64,000 nucleotides of DNA, from NCBI RefSeq assembly GCF_027945075.1, contig NZ_CP116034.1, positions 2,356,001-2,420,000 on the forward strand, read 5' to 3'. Shown one piece after another: positions 1 through 7,883 of this stretch. Origin of the DNA: Chryseobacterium sp. CY350. GTDB taxonomy: Bacteria; Bacteroidota; Bacteroidia; Flavobacteriales; Weeksellaceae. Every line of letters starts with the position of its first letter. Position 1 is the first letter of the stretch. Under the pieces are notes generated by a model. The model did not search any database and was not told the origin of the DNA. It saw nothing but the letters and a program-made list of their open reading frames with translations. The translations under genes and the position numbers were made by a program.

Positions 1-179
1 TGATTATCAAGAAAAAAGAAAAACGACCTTTGCTGATCAAATTCTTTAAAGTATATTTGATGGCAGCAATATGGATTATTTCACCTATTGTTTTGGTTTT
101 TCATATATTATTAGCGCCCCTTTTGTGGTCTAAAAGACAGAAACAAAAAGAATATTTACAAGGAATTAATTTAAAATAG
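1..179 (+). CDS. C-terminal end of a probable DarA-type dialkylresorcinol-condensing enzyme (partial)
   Basis: An open frame enters from the left edge and stops at TAG 177-179, two bases before the darB start. The visible 58 residues contain a basic stretch, then a hydrophobic segment (about 18 residues beginning AAIWIISPIV) and a charged tail ending QGINLK. The position directly before DarB and the hydrophobic/basic end fit the C-terminus of DarA, the enzyme that condenses two beta-ketoacyl units into a dialkylresorcinol. The family call is by context and recall of DarA ends. The first two bases (TG) could also complete an ATG, giving a stand-alone 59-aa membrane peptide, which cannot be excluded from this window. 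Confidence 0.5.
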   Translation, partial: IIKKKEKRPLLIKFFKVYLMAAIWIISPIVLVFHILLAPLLWSKRQKQKEYLQGINLK

Positions 180-181
180 AA

Positions 182-1321
182 ATGCAAGACGTATTTATAA
201 CAAAAGCTTCAACATACTTCCCGAATGAGCCGGTTTCGAATGACGAAATGGAAAGCTATCTTGGATTGGTAAATAATACACCTTCTAAGGCAAGAGCCTT
301 AATTCTAAGGAACAATAAAATAAAAACCAGATACTACGCTTTAGATAAAGAAGGCAAACCAACACATACCAATGCCCAAATCACTGCAAAAGCAGTAGAA
401 GGACTCTTCGATGAGCATTTTAAAAAAGAAGACATGCAGCTTTTGTCTTGCGGAACATCTTCGGCAGATCAGATTCAGCCATCACACTCTTCAATGGTGC
501 ATGGCGAACTGAATATCGGCAAATCTGTAGAAATCAATACGGCAACAGGTCTTTGCAATTCTGGGATGAATGCATTGAACTATGGTTTTCTAAATATCAA
601 AGCAGGTGTAAAAGACAACGCTGTCTGTGTAGGTTCTGAAAGAATGTCTGCATGGATGACCGCTGATAAATTTAATCATGAAGCTGAAAATTTAAAATTG
701 CTGGAAGAAAGACCCATCGTAGCTTTCAAAAGAGAGTTTTTGAGATGGATGCTTTCTGATGGTGCCGCTGCGTTTTTATTGGAACCAAAACCAAGAGAAA
801 ACGAGACTTCACTGAAAATAGAATGGATTGATTTCTATTCATATGCACACCAAATTGAAGCTTGTATGTATTCAGGTTGTGAAAAGCAGGAAGACGGGAG
901 TTTAAAATCATGGGCAGAATATCCTGCTGAAGAGTGGCTGAACCAATCTATCTTTGCTTTAAAACAGGATACTAAAATTCTTGATAAATATATTCTTGTA
1001 AAAGGCGCCGAAAGTTTGAGAACTTCATTCGACAAACATCAGCTTGATCCGGACACAGTAGATCATGTTTTGGCACATATTTCTTCCGGTTACTTTAAAG
1101 AAGGTTTAAAAGAAGAATTTGCCAATGTTGGATTAGATTTCCCATGGGAAAAATGGTTCTATAATCTTTCAGAAGTTGGAAACGTAGGCGCAGGATCTAT
1201 CTTTATCGCTGTAGAACAGTTGATGAATTCAGGAAGACTGAAAAAAGGAGAAAAAATACTTCTTTGTGTTCCTGAAAGTGGAAGATTCGCTTACTCTTGT
1301 GCATTGCTAACGGTTTGCTAA
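182..1321 (+). CDS. darB: beta-ketoacyl-ACP synthase III-like protein DarB
   Basis: A 379-aa KASIII/thiolase-fold protein. The catalytic triad is visible as Cys125 (in ATGLCNSGMNA), His299 (VLAHISS) and Asn334 (VGNVGAGS), so it should be active. DarB enzymes make the beta-ketoacyl chain that DarA condenses into the dialkylresorcinol half of flexirubins. The gene starts at ATG 182, two bases after the preceding stop, and its TAA overlaps the next ATG by one base, so it is translationally coupled to both neighbours. The length is usual for DarB. The assignment rests on family features and on the position in a pigment cluster. Confidence 0.85.
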   Translation: MQDVFITKASTYFPNEPVSNDEMESYLGLVNNTPSKARALILRNNKIKTRYYALDKEGKPTHTNAQITAKAVEGLFDEHFKKEDMQLLSCGTSSADQIQPSHSSMVHGELNIGKSVEINTATGLCNSGMNALNYGFLNIKAGVKDNAVCVGSERMSAWMTADKFNHEAENLKLLEERPIVAFKREFLRWMLSDGAAAFLLEPKPRENETSLKIEWIDFYSYAHQIEACMYSGCEKQEDGSLKSWAEYPAEEWLNQSIFALKQDTKILDKYILVKGAESLRTSFDKHQLDPDTVDHVLAHISSGYFKEGLKEEFANVGLDFPWEKWFYNLSEVGNVGAGSIFIAVEQLMNSGRLKKGEKILLCVPESGRFAYSCALLTVC

Positions 1322-1752
1322 TGGAAGTTGCATTACCGAATTCCGATCAAAATTTTGTGGAAAAACTGATTCCCCAGAAAGCTCCTTTCGTTATGGTGGG
1401 CGAGGTTTCAGAGTATTCTGAAAATCATGTCATCTCTGGATTTACCATTCAAGAAGACAATCTTTTTGTACACGAAGGAATATTTCAGGCGTCTGGTTTA
1501 ATCGAGCATCAGGCTCAGACGGTAGCTTTACATACTGGTTACAAATATTTTCTTTTAGGAAAAGATGCTCCCACAGGTTATATTGGTGCTATTAAATCTT
1601 TTGAAACCGATGTTTTACCAAAAGTTGGTGATCAGTTGATTACCGAAGCAACGATTCTGAATGAGATGCTGGGCGTTACTTTAGTTGAAATCGTCACTAA
1701 AATAAACGATACCGTAATTTCAAAATCGCAAATGAAAACGGTTGTAAAATAA
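1321..1752 (+). CDS. hot-dog fold dehydratase-like protein of the pigment cluster (copy 1)
   Basis: A 143-aa protein starting at ATG 1321, which overlaps the darB stop (TAATG). An in-frame upstream ATG at 1297 would lie inside darB and is less likely. The pattern LIPQKAPFVMVGEV near the N-terminus and ASGLIEHQAQT near residue 60 match the hot-dog 3-hydroxyacyl-ACP dehydratase family that includes ApeP-type proteins of aryl polyene clusters. The likely role is dehydrating or binding ACP-linked intermediates during polyene or resorcinol chain building. It is a paralogue of the gene at 1901, which has LIEHSAQT at the same place. The exact substrate cannot be read from sequence. Confidence 0.7.
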   Translation: MEVALPNSDQNFVEKLIPQKAPFVMVGEVSEYSENHVISGFTIQEDNLFVHEGIFQASGLIEHQAQTVALHTGYKYFLLGKDAPTGYIGAIKSFETDVLPKVGDQLITEATILNEMLGVTLVEIVTKINDTVISKSQMKTVVK

Positions 1753-1767
1753 AATTAAAAACAAATT

Positions 1768-1865
1768 CGTCAGTTCGAGTAAAATTGTGCAAGAATTTGT
1801 ATCGAGAATTTTAACACAAACCTTCTCAATACGATTTTTTTTTAAAAATCTACTTGAAGGTGACG
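1768..1865. repeat. interspersed palindromic repeat, family A copy 1
   Basis: An imperfect inverted repeat of about 98 bases fills the gap between the two hot-dog genes. The left arm begins CGTCAGTTCGAGTA and continues to GTATCGAGAA. The right arm runs TTCTCAATACGA to TACTTGAAGGTGACG. The same arms recur at 2427-2555. It looks like a mobile palindromic (REP/MITE-like) repeat of flavobacterial genomes and not a gene. Confidence 0.6.
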
Positions 1866-1900
1866 AAATGATAAAATAAAAGTTTTTAGAAGAAAATTTA

Positions 1901-2344
1901 ATGGAGTTAAAAGAAGAAAACCTCATCAACATTCATCATTTTTTACCACATCGTGAACCGATGCTGATGGCTGATTACATTCTTGAGCTTACTCCGGAAA
2001 AGGTGATTACTTCTTTTGAAATCAAATCTGAAAACATCTTTGTTCACAACAACCATTTTGCAGAAGCAGGTCTTATCGAGCATTCAGCACAGACTTCATC
2101 CTCAATTCTCGGACAGAGTTTTTTTGCAAATCCGGAGTCAAATACGAAGGTGATCGGCTTTATTACCAATATTAAAAAAATTGAAATTTTCGCCTTGCCA
2201 AAAGTTGGTGACACGATTATTTCTAAAGCTTCATTGATTTCGCAGTATGAAAACATCTGCCAGATTTTCTGCGAAACATTTTTAGGAGATGAATTACTGA
2301 TTCGTACAGAGATAAGTTTGTTTATTCAGGAACTGAAATCGTAG
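1901..2344 (+). CDS. hot-dog fold dehydratase-like protein of the pigment cluster (copy 2)
   Basis: A 147-aa paralogue of the gene at 1321. The shared signature is a His-rich N-terminal loop (HHFLPHREPMLMADYI), the segment GLIEHSAQTSS near residue 63 and ALPKVGDTI near residue 103, typical of FabA/FabZ-like hot-dog proteins. It probably acts on ACP-bound 3-hydroxyacyl intermediates in aryl polyene or dialkylresorcinol synthesis, perhaps paired with copy 1 as a heterodimer. The pairing is inferred from the tandem arrangement. The gap to copy 1 is taken up by a palindromic repeat, so the two genes were probably adjacent before the repeat inserted. Confidence 0.65.
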   Translation: MELKEENLINIHHFLPHREPMLMADYILELTPEKVITSFEIKSENIFVHNNHFAEAGLIEHSAQTSSSILGQSFFANPESNTKVIGFITNIKKIEIFALPKVGDTIISKASLISQYENICQIFCETFLGDELLIRTEISLFIQELKS

Positions 2345-2426
2345 AATATTGTTTTTAAAATATACATGCCGACTCTTTGGGTTGGCTTTTTTCATTTTTC
2401 TAAATTGTAACTAAATGTTTAACATT

Positions 2427-2555
2427 GTCAATTCGAGTAAAATTCTGAAAGAATTTGTATCTAGAACCTTTGACCAAAGCTCTTAATTAACATAATCTCG
2501 TTCGTCGTTCATTGATTCTCGGTACAATTTTCTTCGAAAAACACCCGAATTGACG
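2427..2555. repeat. interspersed palindromic repeat, family A copy 2
   Basis: Second copy of the repeat at 1768. The left arm starts GTCAATTCGAGTAAAATTC with GAATTTGTATCTAGAA inside it, and the right arm runs GATTCTCGGTACAATTTTC to CCGAATTGACG. The outer ends GTCAATTCG/CGAATTGAC are perfectly complementary. It lies between a converging operon end and an unrelated small gene. Confidence 0.6.
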
Positions 2556-2598
2556 CAGCGACTAGACAATTTAAGTTATATTTGATCAAAATAAAGTT

Positions 2599-2868
2599 AT
2601 GAGCGTTAAAGTAAGATTTTATTCCTACGATATTGAATTTGATTTTGAAAACTCTGTGGAGTTTCCGATTGCCCCCGCAATTGGTGATGAGGTGAATTTG
2701 ATTTCATTTTTTAAATACAAAACTTCTGAAAGATTAGAATATGTCAACAATATGGAAGATCTTTATCTGTACGAAAACGCCTTGGTTACAGAGAGAACAT
2801 GGTGCAAGGATATAGAGAAAGATGAGGTGTATCTGTTGATACACTTAAAGTACAAAAGGAGGAAATAA
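2599..2868 (+). CDS. small hypothetical protein
   Basis: An 89-aa soluble, acidic-then-basic protein with no signal peptide or membrane segment. It has alternating beta-rich stretches (VKVRFYSYDIEFDF, DEVYLLIHLKYKRRK). I do not recognise the family. It starts at ATG 2599 just after the palindromic repeat and is followed by a clear terminator at 2895, so it is probably a single-gene unit. The codon use resembles its neighbours. Confidence is for being a real gene, not for function. Confidence 0.5.
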   Translation: MSVKVRFYSYDIEFDFENSVEFPIAPAIGDEVNLISFFKYKTSERLEYVNNMEDLYLYENALVTERTWCKDIEKDEVYLLIHLKYKRRK

Positions 2869-2894
2869 TTACTCCTTACCAGTAAAAGTCCAGA

Positions 2895-2923
2895 GGAAAA
2901 GCTGCAATATGAGCAGCTTTTCC
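2895..2923. terminator. bidirectional intrinsic terminator
   Basis: An 11-bp perfect stem (GGAAAAGCTGC / GCAGCTTTTCC) with a 7-base loop lies between the convergent genes at 2599 (+) and 2946 (-). A/T-rich runs lie on both sides. Confidence 0.75.
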
Positions 2924-2945
2924 TTTTCATTTTTGTGGAACGAAA

Positions 2946-3308
2946 TTAATCTCTAATTCCCAAAGCCGATTTGTAAATTTTTATTTTCTTTTCCAAATCA
3001 GTGATTGTCATTGTTTTGTCTCTCAGTTCAGATACCAACTTTGATTTTTCATTGAGCGAAATAGTTGCAGGGTAATAATTGAGCAATTCTGTCAAAAAAT
3101 CATGCTCTAATGCGATTCCTAAATTCCACAAGATCCCAAACTGCAATGAAGAATTTTGTAAATACTGAGCCATTGACGACGAAGTTACATTCATCTTTCT
3201 TGCTAACTCTGCCTGAGAAACTCCCCTTTTAACCATTACTTTGCGAACCATTTCCCCAATATGCGGATGAGGAGAATTACTTTTTTCCTGATACTTTCTT
3301 AAACTCAT
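2946..3308 (-). CDS. XRE-like helix-turn-helix DNA-binding protein
   Basis: A 120-aa protein with a Cro/C1-type HTH at about residues 17-65. The segment GVSQAELARKMNVTSSSMAQYLQ is the typical recognition-helix pattern. A charged coiled-coil-like tail (about residues 85-115) could dimerise it. It is probably a transcriptional regulator, but its targets are not visible. It is divergent from the pigment sub-operon starting at 3559, and the 250-bp gap between them could carry its site, though I see no clear dyad there. Confidence 0.65.
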   Translation of the reverse strand: MSLRKYQEKSNSPHPHIGEMVRKVMVKRGVSQAELARKMNVTSSSMAQYLQNSSLQFGILWNLGIALEHDFLTELLNYYPATISLNEKSKLVSELRDKTMTITDLEKKIKIYKSALGIRD

Positions 3309-3558
3309 TTGTGTTATAATTTCTAGATAAAATTAAAAATTAAACGGATTAGATAGATATTTTACAACAGATTATGTTTACGATCTAATACGAAATCTTT
3401 ACGAATTAAAGAAAATCTGCAGTATTTCTATGCTATTTGAATGCAAATATTACATTATCCTATGTCCTGCATTTTTATTATTTTAGCGCATTGGAAAACC
3501 AATTTCAGAGCGGACGAAAAAAATTCATCTGCTTATCAAAAAACATCAATCTTTTCAG

Positions 3559-3963
3559 GTGAAAAAACAAGATATTCCTCAAGACGAAAGTAATCTACAG
3601 TCCGCAAATATGACAGAAATGTTGTACGTGACTGATGAAAACAATAATTATACAACCGCTCAAAGCATTGGCTGGGAAGCAAAAAAGGCTGCACTCGACG
3701 AATCAATGGAGCTTATCAACGAAAGAATAAATGAAGCAAAACAAAATGTTGCCAAAAATTTGGTAAGCCCGATCGTGTATTTTATGGAATTTAATAAGAT
3801 GGATGTACAGGTTTTGGCAGCGTATGTAGACAAATGGCAATGGACGGTAAAAAGACATTTTAAGCCAAATATTTTCAAAAAATTAAACGATTCTACCCTT
3901 AAAAAATACGCCGATGCATTCGGAATTTCAGTAGACGAACTAAAAAATTTCGACGGTAAATAA
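3559..3963 (+). CDS. small HTH-like protein coupled to the BtrH-like gene
   Basis: A 134-aa protein in the GTG-started frame at 3559. An ATG at 3610 (MTEMLYVTDEN) is an equally possible start. The C-terminal half (about residues 80-130) reads as a Cro/C1-like bundle: VQVLAAYVDKWQWTVKRHFK then LKKYADAFGISVDELKNF. It may regulate the genes after it or act as a small adaptor. Its stop at 3963 overlaps the next ATG by one base, so it is made together with the BtrH-like protein. The function is inferred only from the fold pattern and coupling. Confidence 0.55.
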   Translation: MKKQDIPQDESNLQSANMTEMLYVTDENNNYTTAQSIGWEAKKAALDESMELINERINEAKQNVAKNLVSPIVYFMEFNKMDVQVLAAYVDKWQWTVKRHFKPNIFKKLNDSTLKKYADAFGISVDELKNFDGK

Positions 3964-4958
3964 TGAAATTGAATTTTGAACACCATCAGACAGCTCACTG
4001 CGAAAACGGTGTTGCCTCCAATTTACTACTAAACAAAGGTTTAAAACTTAGCGAACCAATGATTTTCGGAATTGGTTCCGGATTATTTTTCGTGTATTTA
4101 CCTTTCCTAAAAGTAAATTTCGCACCAGGATTCAGTTACCGTCCGATGCCCGGAGCTATTTTCAGCAAAGCGGCAAAACGTTTAGGAATTAAAATTAAAA
4201 GACAACGATTTTCAAGTCCTGAAGAAGCTCAAAAAGCTTTAGAGAAAAATTTAGAACAAAATATCCCAACAGGTTTACAGGTAGGCGTTTTTAACCTTAC
4301 TTATTTCCCTGAAGAATATAAATTCCACTTTAACGCCCACAACTTAGTGGTTTATGGAAAAGAAGACGGAAAATTCCTCATCAGCGACCCTGTAATGGAT
4401 TTTGCAACTACTTTAACGGAAGCTGATCTTGAAAAAGTTCGTTATGCAAAAGGCGCACTTGCTCCGAAAGGTCATATGTATTTTCCTACGCACATTCCGG
4501 AAAATGTAAATTTGGAAGAAGCCATCAAAAAAGGAATCAAAGACACCTGCAAAAATATGTTGGCTCCCGTTCCAATTATCGGCGTAAAAGCAATGCGTTG
4601 GGTCGCGAAAAGCATTCCGAAATGGGCAGAGAAAAAAGGAACAAAAGTGACTAATCATTATCTCGGACAATTGATTAGAATGCAGGAAGAAATTGGGACC
4701 GGCGGTGGCGGATTCAGATTTATTTACGGTGCTTTTTTACAGGAAGCCGCTGTAATTCTTAAAAATAACGAGCTAAAGGAATTATCTAAAGAAATTACAG
4801 CAATCGGCGACCTTTGGAGAGATTTTGCCGTGGATATTGCAAGGGTTTATAAAAACAGAAATTCGAAAAGCGACATTTACAATCAGCTTTCAAAATCAAT
4901 GTTGCATATTGCTGATTTGGAGGAAGCTTTTTATAAGAAATTGAGAAAAGCAATATAG
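3963..4958 (+). CDS. BtrH N-terminal domain protein (papain-like acyltransferase fold) with DUF4872-like C-terminus
   Basis: A 331-aa protein. The N-terminal half is a cysteine-protease-like domain of the BtrH type: Cys13 in HCENGVASN, a His in FHFNAHNLVVYG (about residue 127) and Asp in ISDPVMD (about residue 140) form a plausible catalytic set. The C-terminal 150 residues are helical and fit DUF4872. BtrH of butirosin synthesis moves an acyl group from an ACP onto its acceptor, so in a flexirubin cluster this protein is a candidate for joining the ACP-bound aryl polyene to the dialkylresorcinol. That role is inference. It is coupled to an ABC exporter downstream. Confidence 0.75.
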   Translation: MKLNFEHHQTAHCENGVASNLLLNKGLKLSEPMIFGIGSGLFFVYLPFLKVNFAPGFSYRPMPGAIFSKAAKRLGIKIKRQRFSSPEEAQKALEKNLEQNIPTGLQVGVFNLTYFPEEYKFHFNAHNLVVYGKEDGKFLISDPVMDFATTLTEADLEKVRYAKGALAPKGHMYFPTHIPENVNLEEAIKKGIKDTCKNMLAPVPIIGVKAMRWVAKSIPKWAEKKGTKVTNHYLGQLIRMQEEIGTGGGGFRFIYGAFLQEAAVILKNNELKELSKEITAIGDLWRDFAVDIARVYKNRNSKSDIYNQLSKSMLHIADLEEAFYKKLRKAI

Positions 4959-4959
4959 T

Positions 4960-5712
4960 TTGGAGAATATCATCGAAATAAAAAACCTCTACAAGAAATA
5001 CAAAAACTCGGAAGACTTTTCGGTTAATGATATTTCTTTGAACATCGATAAAAACGAAATCTACGGAATTCTCGGCCCCAACGGTGCGGGAAAAACCACA
5101 TTGATTTCTATGCTTTCAGGTTTAATTAAGCCGACTTCCGGAAGTTTTACCATCAACGGTTTGTCACCTAAAAAGGACAGTTCAAAAATCAAACAAATCA
5201 TCGGCGTTGTTCCGCAGGAATATGCGCTCTACCCAACTTTGACAGCGAAAGAAAACCTTCTGTTCTTCGGAAGTCTGTATGGTTTGAAAAACGATTATCT
5301 TCACAAAGCAATCGATGAAGCTTTGGAATTGATGGGATTAACCAAATTTGCCAATAAAAAGGTCGACCAGTTTTCAGGCGGAATGAAACGCCGTTGCAAT
5401 CTGATTGCGGGAACACTTCATAACCCTAAAGTTTTGTTTCTGGATGAGCCGACCGTTGGCGTGGACGTTCAATCGAAAAAAGCAATTATCGATTATCTTT
5501 TAGATTTAAATAAAAAAGGGACGTGCATTATTTACACATCACACCACCTTTCTGAAGCAGAGGAATTTTGTACAAAAATCGCTATCATCGACCATGGAAA
5601 AATCCACGCGACAGGAACTCCGGAAGAATTGGTTGAAAGAGTTGCCAATGCGGAAAACCTGGAGGATGTTTTCATTTCATTAACCGGAAAAGAATTGAGA
5701 GATGTTGTATAA
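4960..5712 (+). CDS. ABC transporter ATP-binding protein
   Basis: A 250-aa ABC-2-type ATPase starting at TTG 4960, two bases after the previous stop; no ATG lies in a better place. Walker A is GPNGAGKTT (near residue 39), the signature is FSGGMKRR (near 141) and Walker B is VLFLDEPTVGV (near 160), followed by the H-loop in YTSHHLSEAEE. It pairs with the permease that starts 11 bases before its stop. It probably powers export of the pigment or a precursor across the inner membrane, judging from its place in the cluster. Confidence 0.88.
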   Translation: MENIIEIKNLYKKYKNSEDFSVNDISLNIDKNEIYGILGPNGAGKTTLISMLSGLIKPTSGSFTINGLSPKKDSSKIKQIIGVVPQEYALYPTLTAKENLLFFGSLYGLKNDYLHKAIDEALELMGLTKFANKKVDQFSGGMKRRCNLIAGTLHNPKVLFLDEPTVGVDVQSKKAIIDYLLDLNKKGTCIIYTSHHLSEAEEFCTKIAIIDHGKIHATGTPEELVERVANAENLEDVFISLTGKELRDVV

Positions 5713-6964
5713 ATTGTGGAGAAGTTTCATCAAAGAAATTCAGTTATTGAAAAGAGATTCAGGTGGAATTGTCATCATTTTTCTGATGCCGTTGCTTTTG
5801 ATCATTACCATTACTTTAATTCAGGATTCTACATTCAAAAACCTGGAAGGTTCAAAAATCCCGATTATTTTCATTGATAATGATAAATCTGAAGTTTCAA
5901 AAGTCATCAAAAAAGAACTGGAAACCAGCAAAACATTCGAACTGATTACCGATTACAACGAAAAATCGGCCGAGAAAGCCGTGTTTACGGGAGATTATCA
6001 AATGGCCATTGTCATTCCGGAAAATTTAACGAAAGATTTAAATTCAAATATCGATTCCAAAGTTCAGACCGTTGTCAGCTCGTTTGGTTTAGAAGCCGAT
6101 TCAACTGCGACAAAAACTGTTGCCTCAAAAACGAAAGACATTCATCTCTATTTCGACCCAGCTACCAACGCAGGTTTCAAAAATTCCGTAATGAATGCCA
6201 TCAACAAAATGGTTTTCGAAATCGAAAATAAAAAAATCTACAAAGCCTTCCAGGACCAACTAGGAACGACGGAAGACCTTGAAAATAATAGCTTAATTAC
6301 CTTCAAAGAAATCACACCCAACAAAGGCAAACTGGATGTAATACCAAATTCCGTTCAGCACAACGTTCCGGCGTGGGCATTGTTTGCGATTTTCTTTATT
6401 GTGGTGCCCTTGTCGATTAATTTAGTGAAAGAAAAAAGTCAGGGAACGAGCGTGAGAATCCGTACGAGTCCGACGCCGTATTTCATTCATATTTTAGGAA
6501 AAACTTTCACTTATTTAATCATTTGCGTCATCCAGTTTTTGCTGATGGTTGCAGTAGGAATCTGGATTTTTCCGCTGATGGATTTGCCTCAATTTGATGT
6601 TTCTGGAAAAATATTCCATCTTTTAATAGTCACTCTTTTCGCCGGATTAGCAGCGATAGGATTTGGAATTTTAATCGGAACCGTTTCCAACACACAGGAA
6701 CAGTCGGCGCCGTTTGGAGCGACTTCGGTAGTTGTTTTGGCAGCAATTGGGGGAATCTGGGTTCCCGTTTTCCTGATGCCCGAATTTATGCAGAAAATTG
6801 CGCAGTTTTCCCCTATGAATTGGGGCTTAAATGCGTATTACGATATCATTTTAAGAAACAGCGGCATTGGCGAAATTGCCAAAGAACTGATTTTCTTATT
6901 TTTATTTTATATTGCGATGGTCACTGTTTCTTTACTTTACGAAAGGAAACAAAATAGTGTTTAG
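5702..6964 (+). CDS. ABC-2 family permease
   Basis: A 420-aa membrane protein with one N-terminal helix (about residues 18-40), a large periplasmic domain of about 180 residues and five to six helices in the C-terminal half, the standard ABC-2 (DrrB/YhgE-like) layout. The frame overlaps the ATPase gene by 11 bases. The substrate is unknown; the setting suggests flexirubin, a precursor or a lipid carrier. The sub-operon 3559-6964 ends here and is followed by about 460 bases of repeats. Confidence 0.85.
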   Translation: MLYKLWRSFIKEIQLLKRDSGGIVIIFLMPLLLIITITLIQDSTFKNLEGSKIPIIFIDNDKSEVSKVIKKELETSKTFELITDYNEKSAEKAVFTGDYQMAIVIPENLTKDLNSNIDSKVQTVVSSFGLEADSTATKTVASKTKDIHLYFDPATNAGFKNSVMNAINKMVFEIENKKIYKAFQDQLGTTEDLENNSLITFKEITPNKGKLDVIPNSVQHNVPAWALFAIFFIVVPLSINLVKEKSQGTSVRIRTSPTPYFIHILGKTFTYLIICVIQFLLMVAVGIWIFPLMDLPQFDVSGKIFHLLIVTLFAGLAAIGFGILIGTVSNTQEQSAPFGATSVVVLAAIGGIWVPVFLMPEFMQKIAQFSPMNWGLNAYYDIILRNSGIGEIAKELIFLFLFYIAMVTVSLLYERKQNSV

Positions 6965-6973
6965 TTCATTTTT

Positions 6974-7087
6974 AGAAGCCGGGAACCTGCTGTCCACTAT
7001 ATCTTTTTTGTTTTTCTCACGCCAGTCATTTTAAAACAAACGTGTCGTTAAAAAACAAAAAAGGATGCCGTTCCCATCAGGGCTAGG
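6974..7087 (-). ncRNA. Flavo-1-like structured RNA or repeat element
   Basis: Read on the - strand, the element begins CCTAGCCCTGATGGGAACGG, continues into CATCCTTTTTTG, and after an A/T-rich middle gives AAAAAAGATATAGTGGACAG then CAGGTTCCCGGCTTCT. The paired GCATCCTTTTTT / AAAAAAGATAT blocks and the AGCCCTGAT start recur widely in flavobacterial intergenic regions. They match my memory of the Flavo-1 RNA motif (Rfam), which I could not check here. It could be a transcribed structured RNA or only a dispersed repeat. Confidence 0.5.
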
Positions 7088-7135
7088 GATTTCGTGGGAA
7101 ATTCACGTTTAGTCAACCCTATCAAAAGTCAGGAA

Positions 7136-7254
7136 ACTGTACCAAAGTTTGGAAATTTGGTACAGTTGAAAGATAAATTAACAGTTCGCTCCTCTGGAGC
7201 TTTGTTTTTGGGGCTTCATTTTTTTCCTACTAACAGTAAGTCCCGATGGGACTT
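7136..7254. repeat. cluster of three hairpins in a gene-free stretch
   Basis: Within the gene-free stretch 6965-7424 three separate short palindromes follow the structured element. ACTGTACCAAA/TTTGGTACAGT (7136-7166) is a perfect 11-bp stem. GCTCC tct GGAGC lies at 7188-7200, and AAGTCCC gat GGGACTT at 7238-7254. None has a run of T directly after it, so they look like repeat fragments and not simple terminators. No gene is seen here. Confidence 0.5.
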
Positions 7255-7424
7255 TGCAAAGCTTCATTAGAAACAAACTGTTAATAGCAAATAGATATTG
7301 ATAGGATTAAAGTTCTGGAAGAGCGACCTGATAATTGTATTTTAATTTTTTATCAGACAATAATATATTTGATTATAATTCGTGAAAAACTTTATGCCCT
7401 TTGTGGTTAAAAAAACAAAACAAA

Positions 7425-7844
7425 ATGCAGTCTAAAAACATAACCTGTACCGAAGAAGTACGAGTCCGGTTCAACGAAACAGATCCACTGGGAATCGTCT
7501 GGCACGGGCATTACATCGTTTATTTTGAAGACGGAAGAGAAGCTTTCGGAAGACAGCACGGTTTAACCTATCTCGACATTCAGAAAGCCGGATTCGTAAC
7601 ACCGATCGTGAAAACAACTACGGAGCATTTTCTGCCTTTAAAATATGGCGAAACATTCAACATCGTTACGACTTTCGTGAACTCTGTTTCAGCGAAATTA
7701 ATTTACAAATACGAGATTTTCAATCAGCAAAATCAATTGGTTTGCAGCGGAGAAACCATTCAGGTTTTTTTGGATGCTGAAAATAATTTATGCCTGTACA
7801 ATCCGGAGTTTTTTCAGGCTTGGAAAGATAAAATGGGATTTTAG
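7425..7844 (+). CDS. acyl-ACP/acyl-CoA thioesterase, hot-dog family
   Basis: A 139-aa protein from ATG 7425; a TTG at 7401 would add eight residues with no support. The motif FNETDPLGIVWHGHYIVYFE near residue 15 is the 4-hydroxybenzoyl-CoA thioesterase/YbgC signature with its catalytic Asp. Thioesterases of this kind accompany aryl polyene clusters (ApeK-like) and release or proofread chains held on ACP. It opens the long + strand run of pigment genes that continues to 16338. Confidence 0.8.
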   Translation: MQSKNITCTEEVRVRFNETDPLGIVWHGHYIVYFEDGREAFGRQHGLTYLDIQKAGFVTPIVKTTTEHFLPLKYGETFNIVTTFVNSVSAKLIYKYEIFNQQNQLVCSGETIQVFLDAENNLCLYNPEFFQAWKDKMGF

Positions 7845-7883
7845 TTGGCTTTTCAAAATATGAATCGAACAATTCATTAATTA

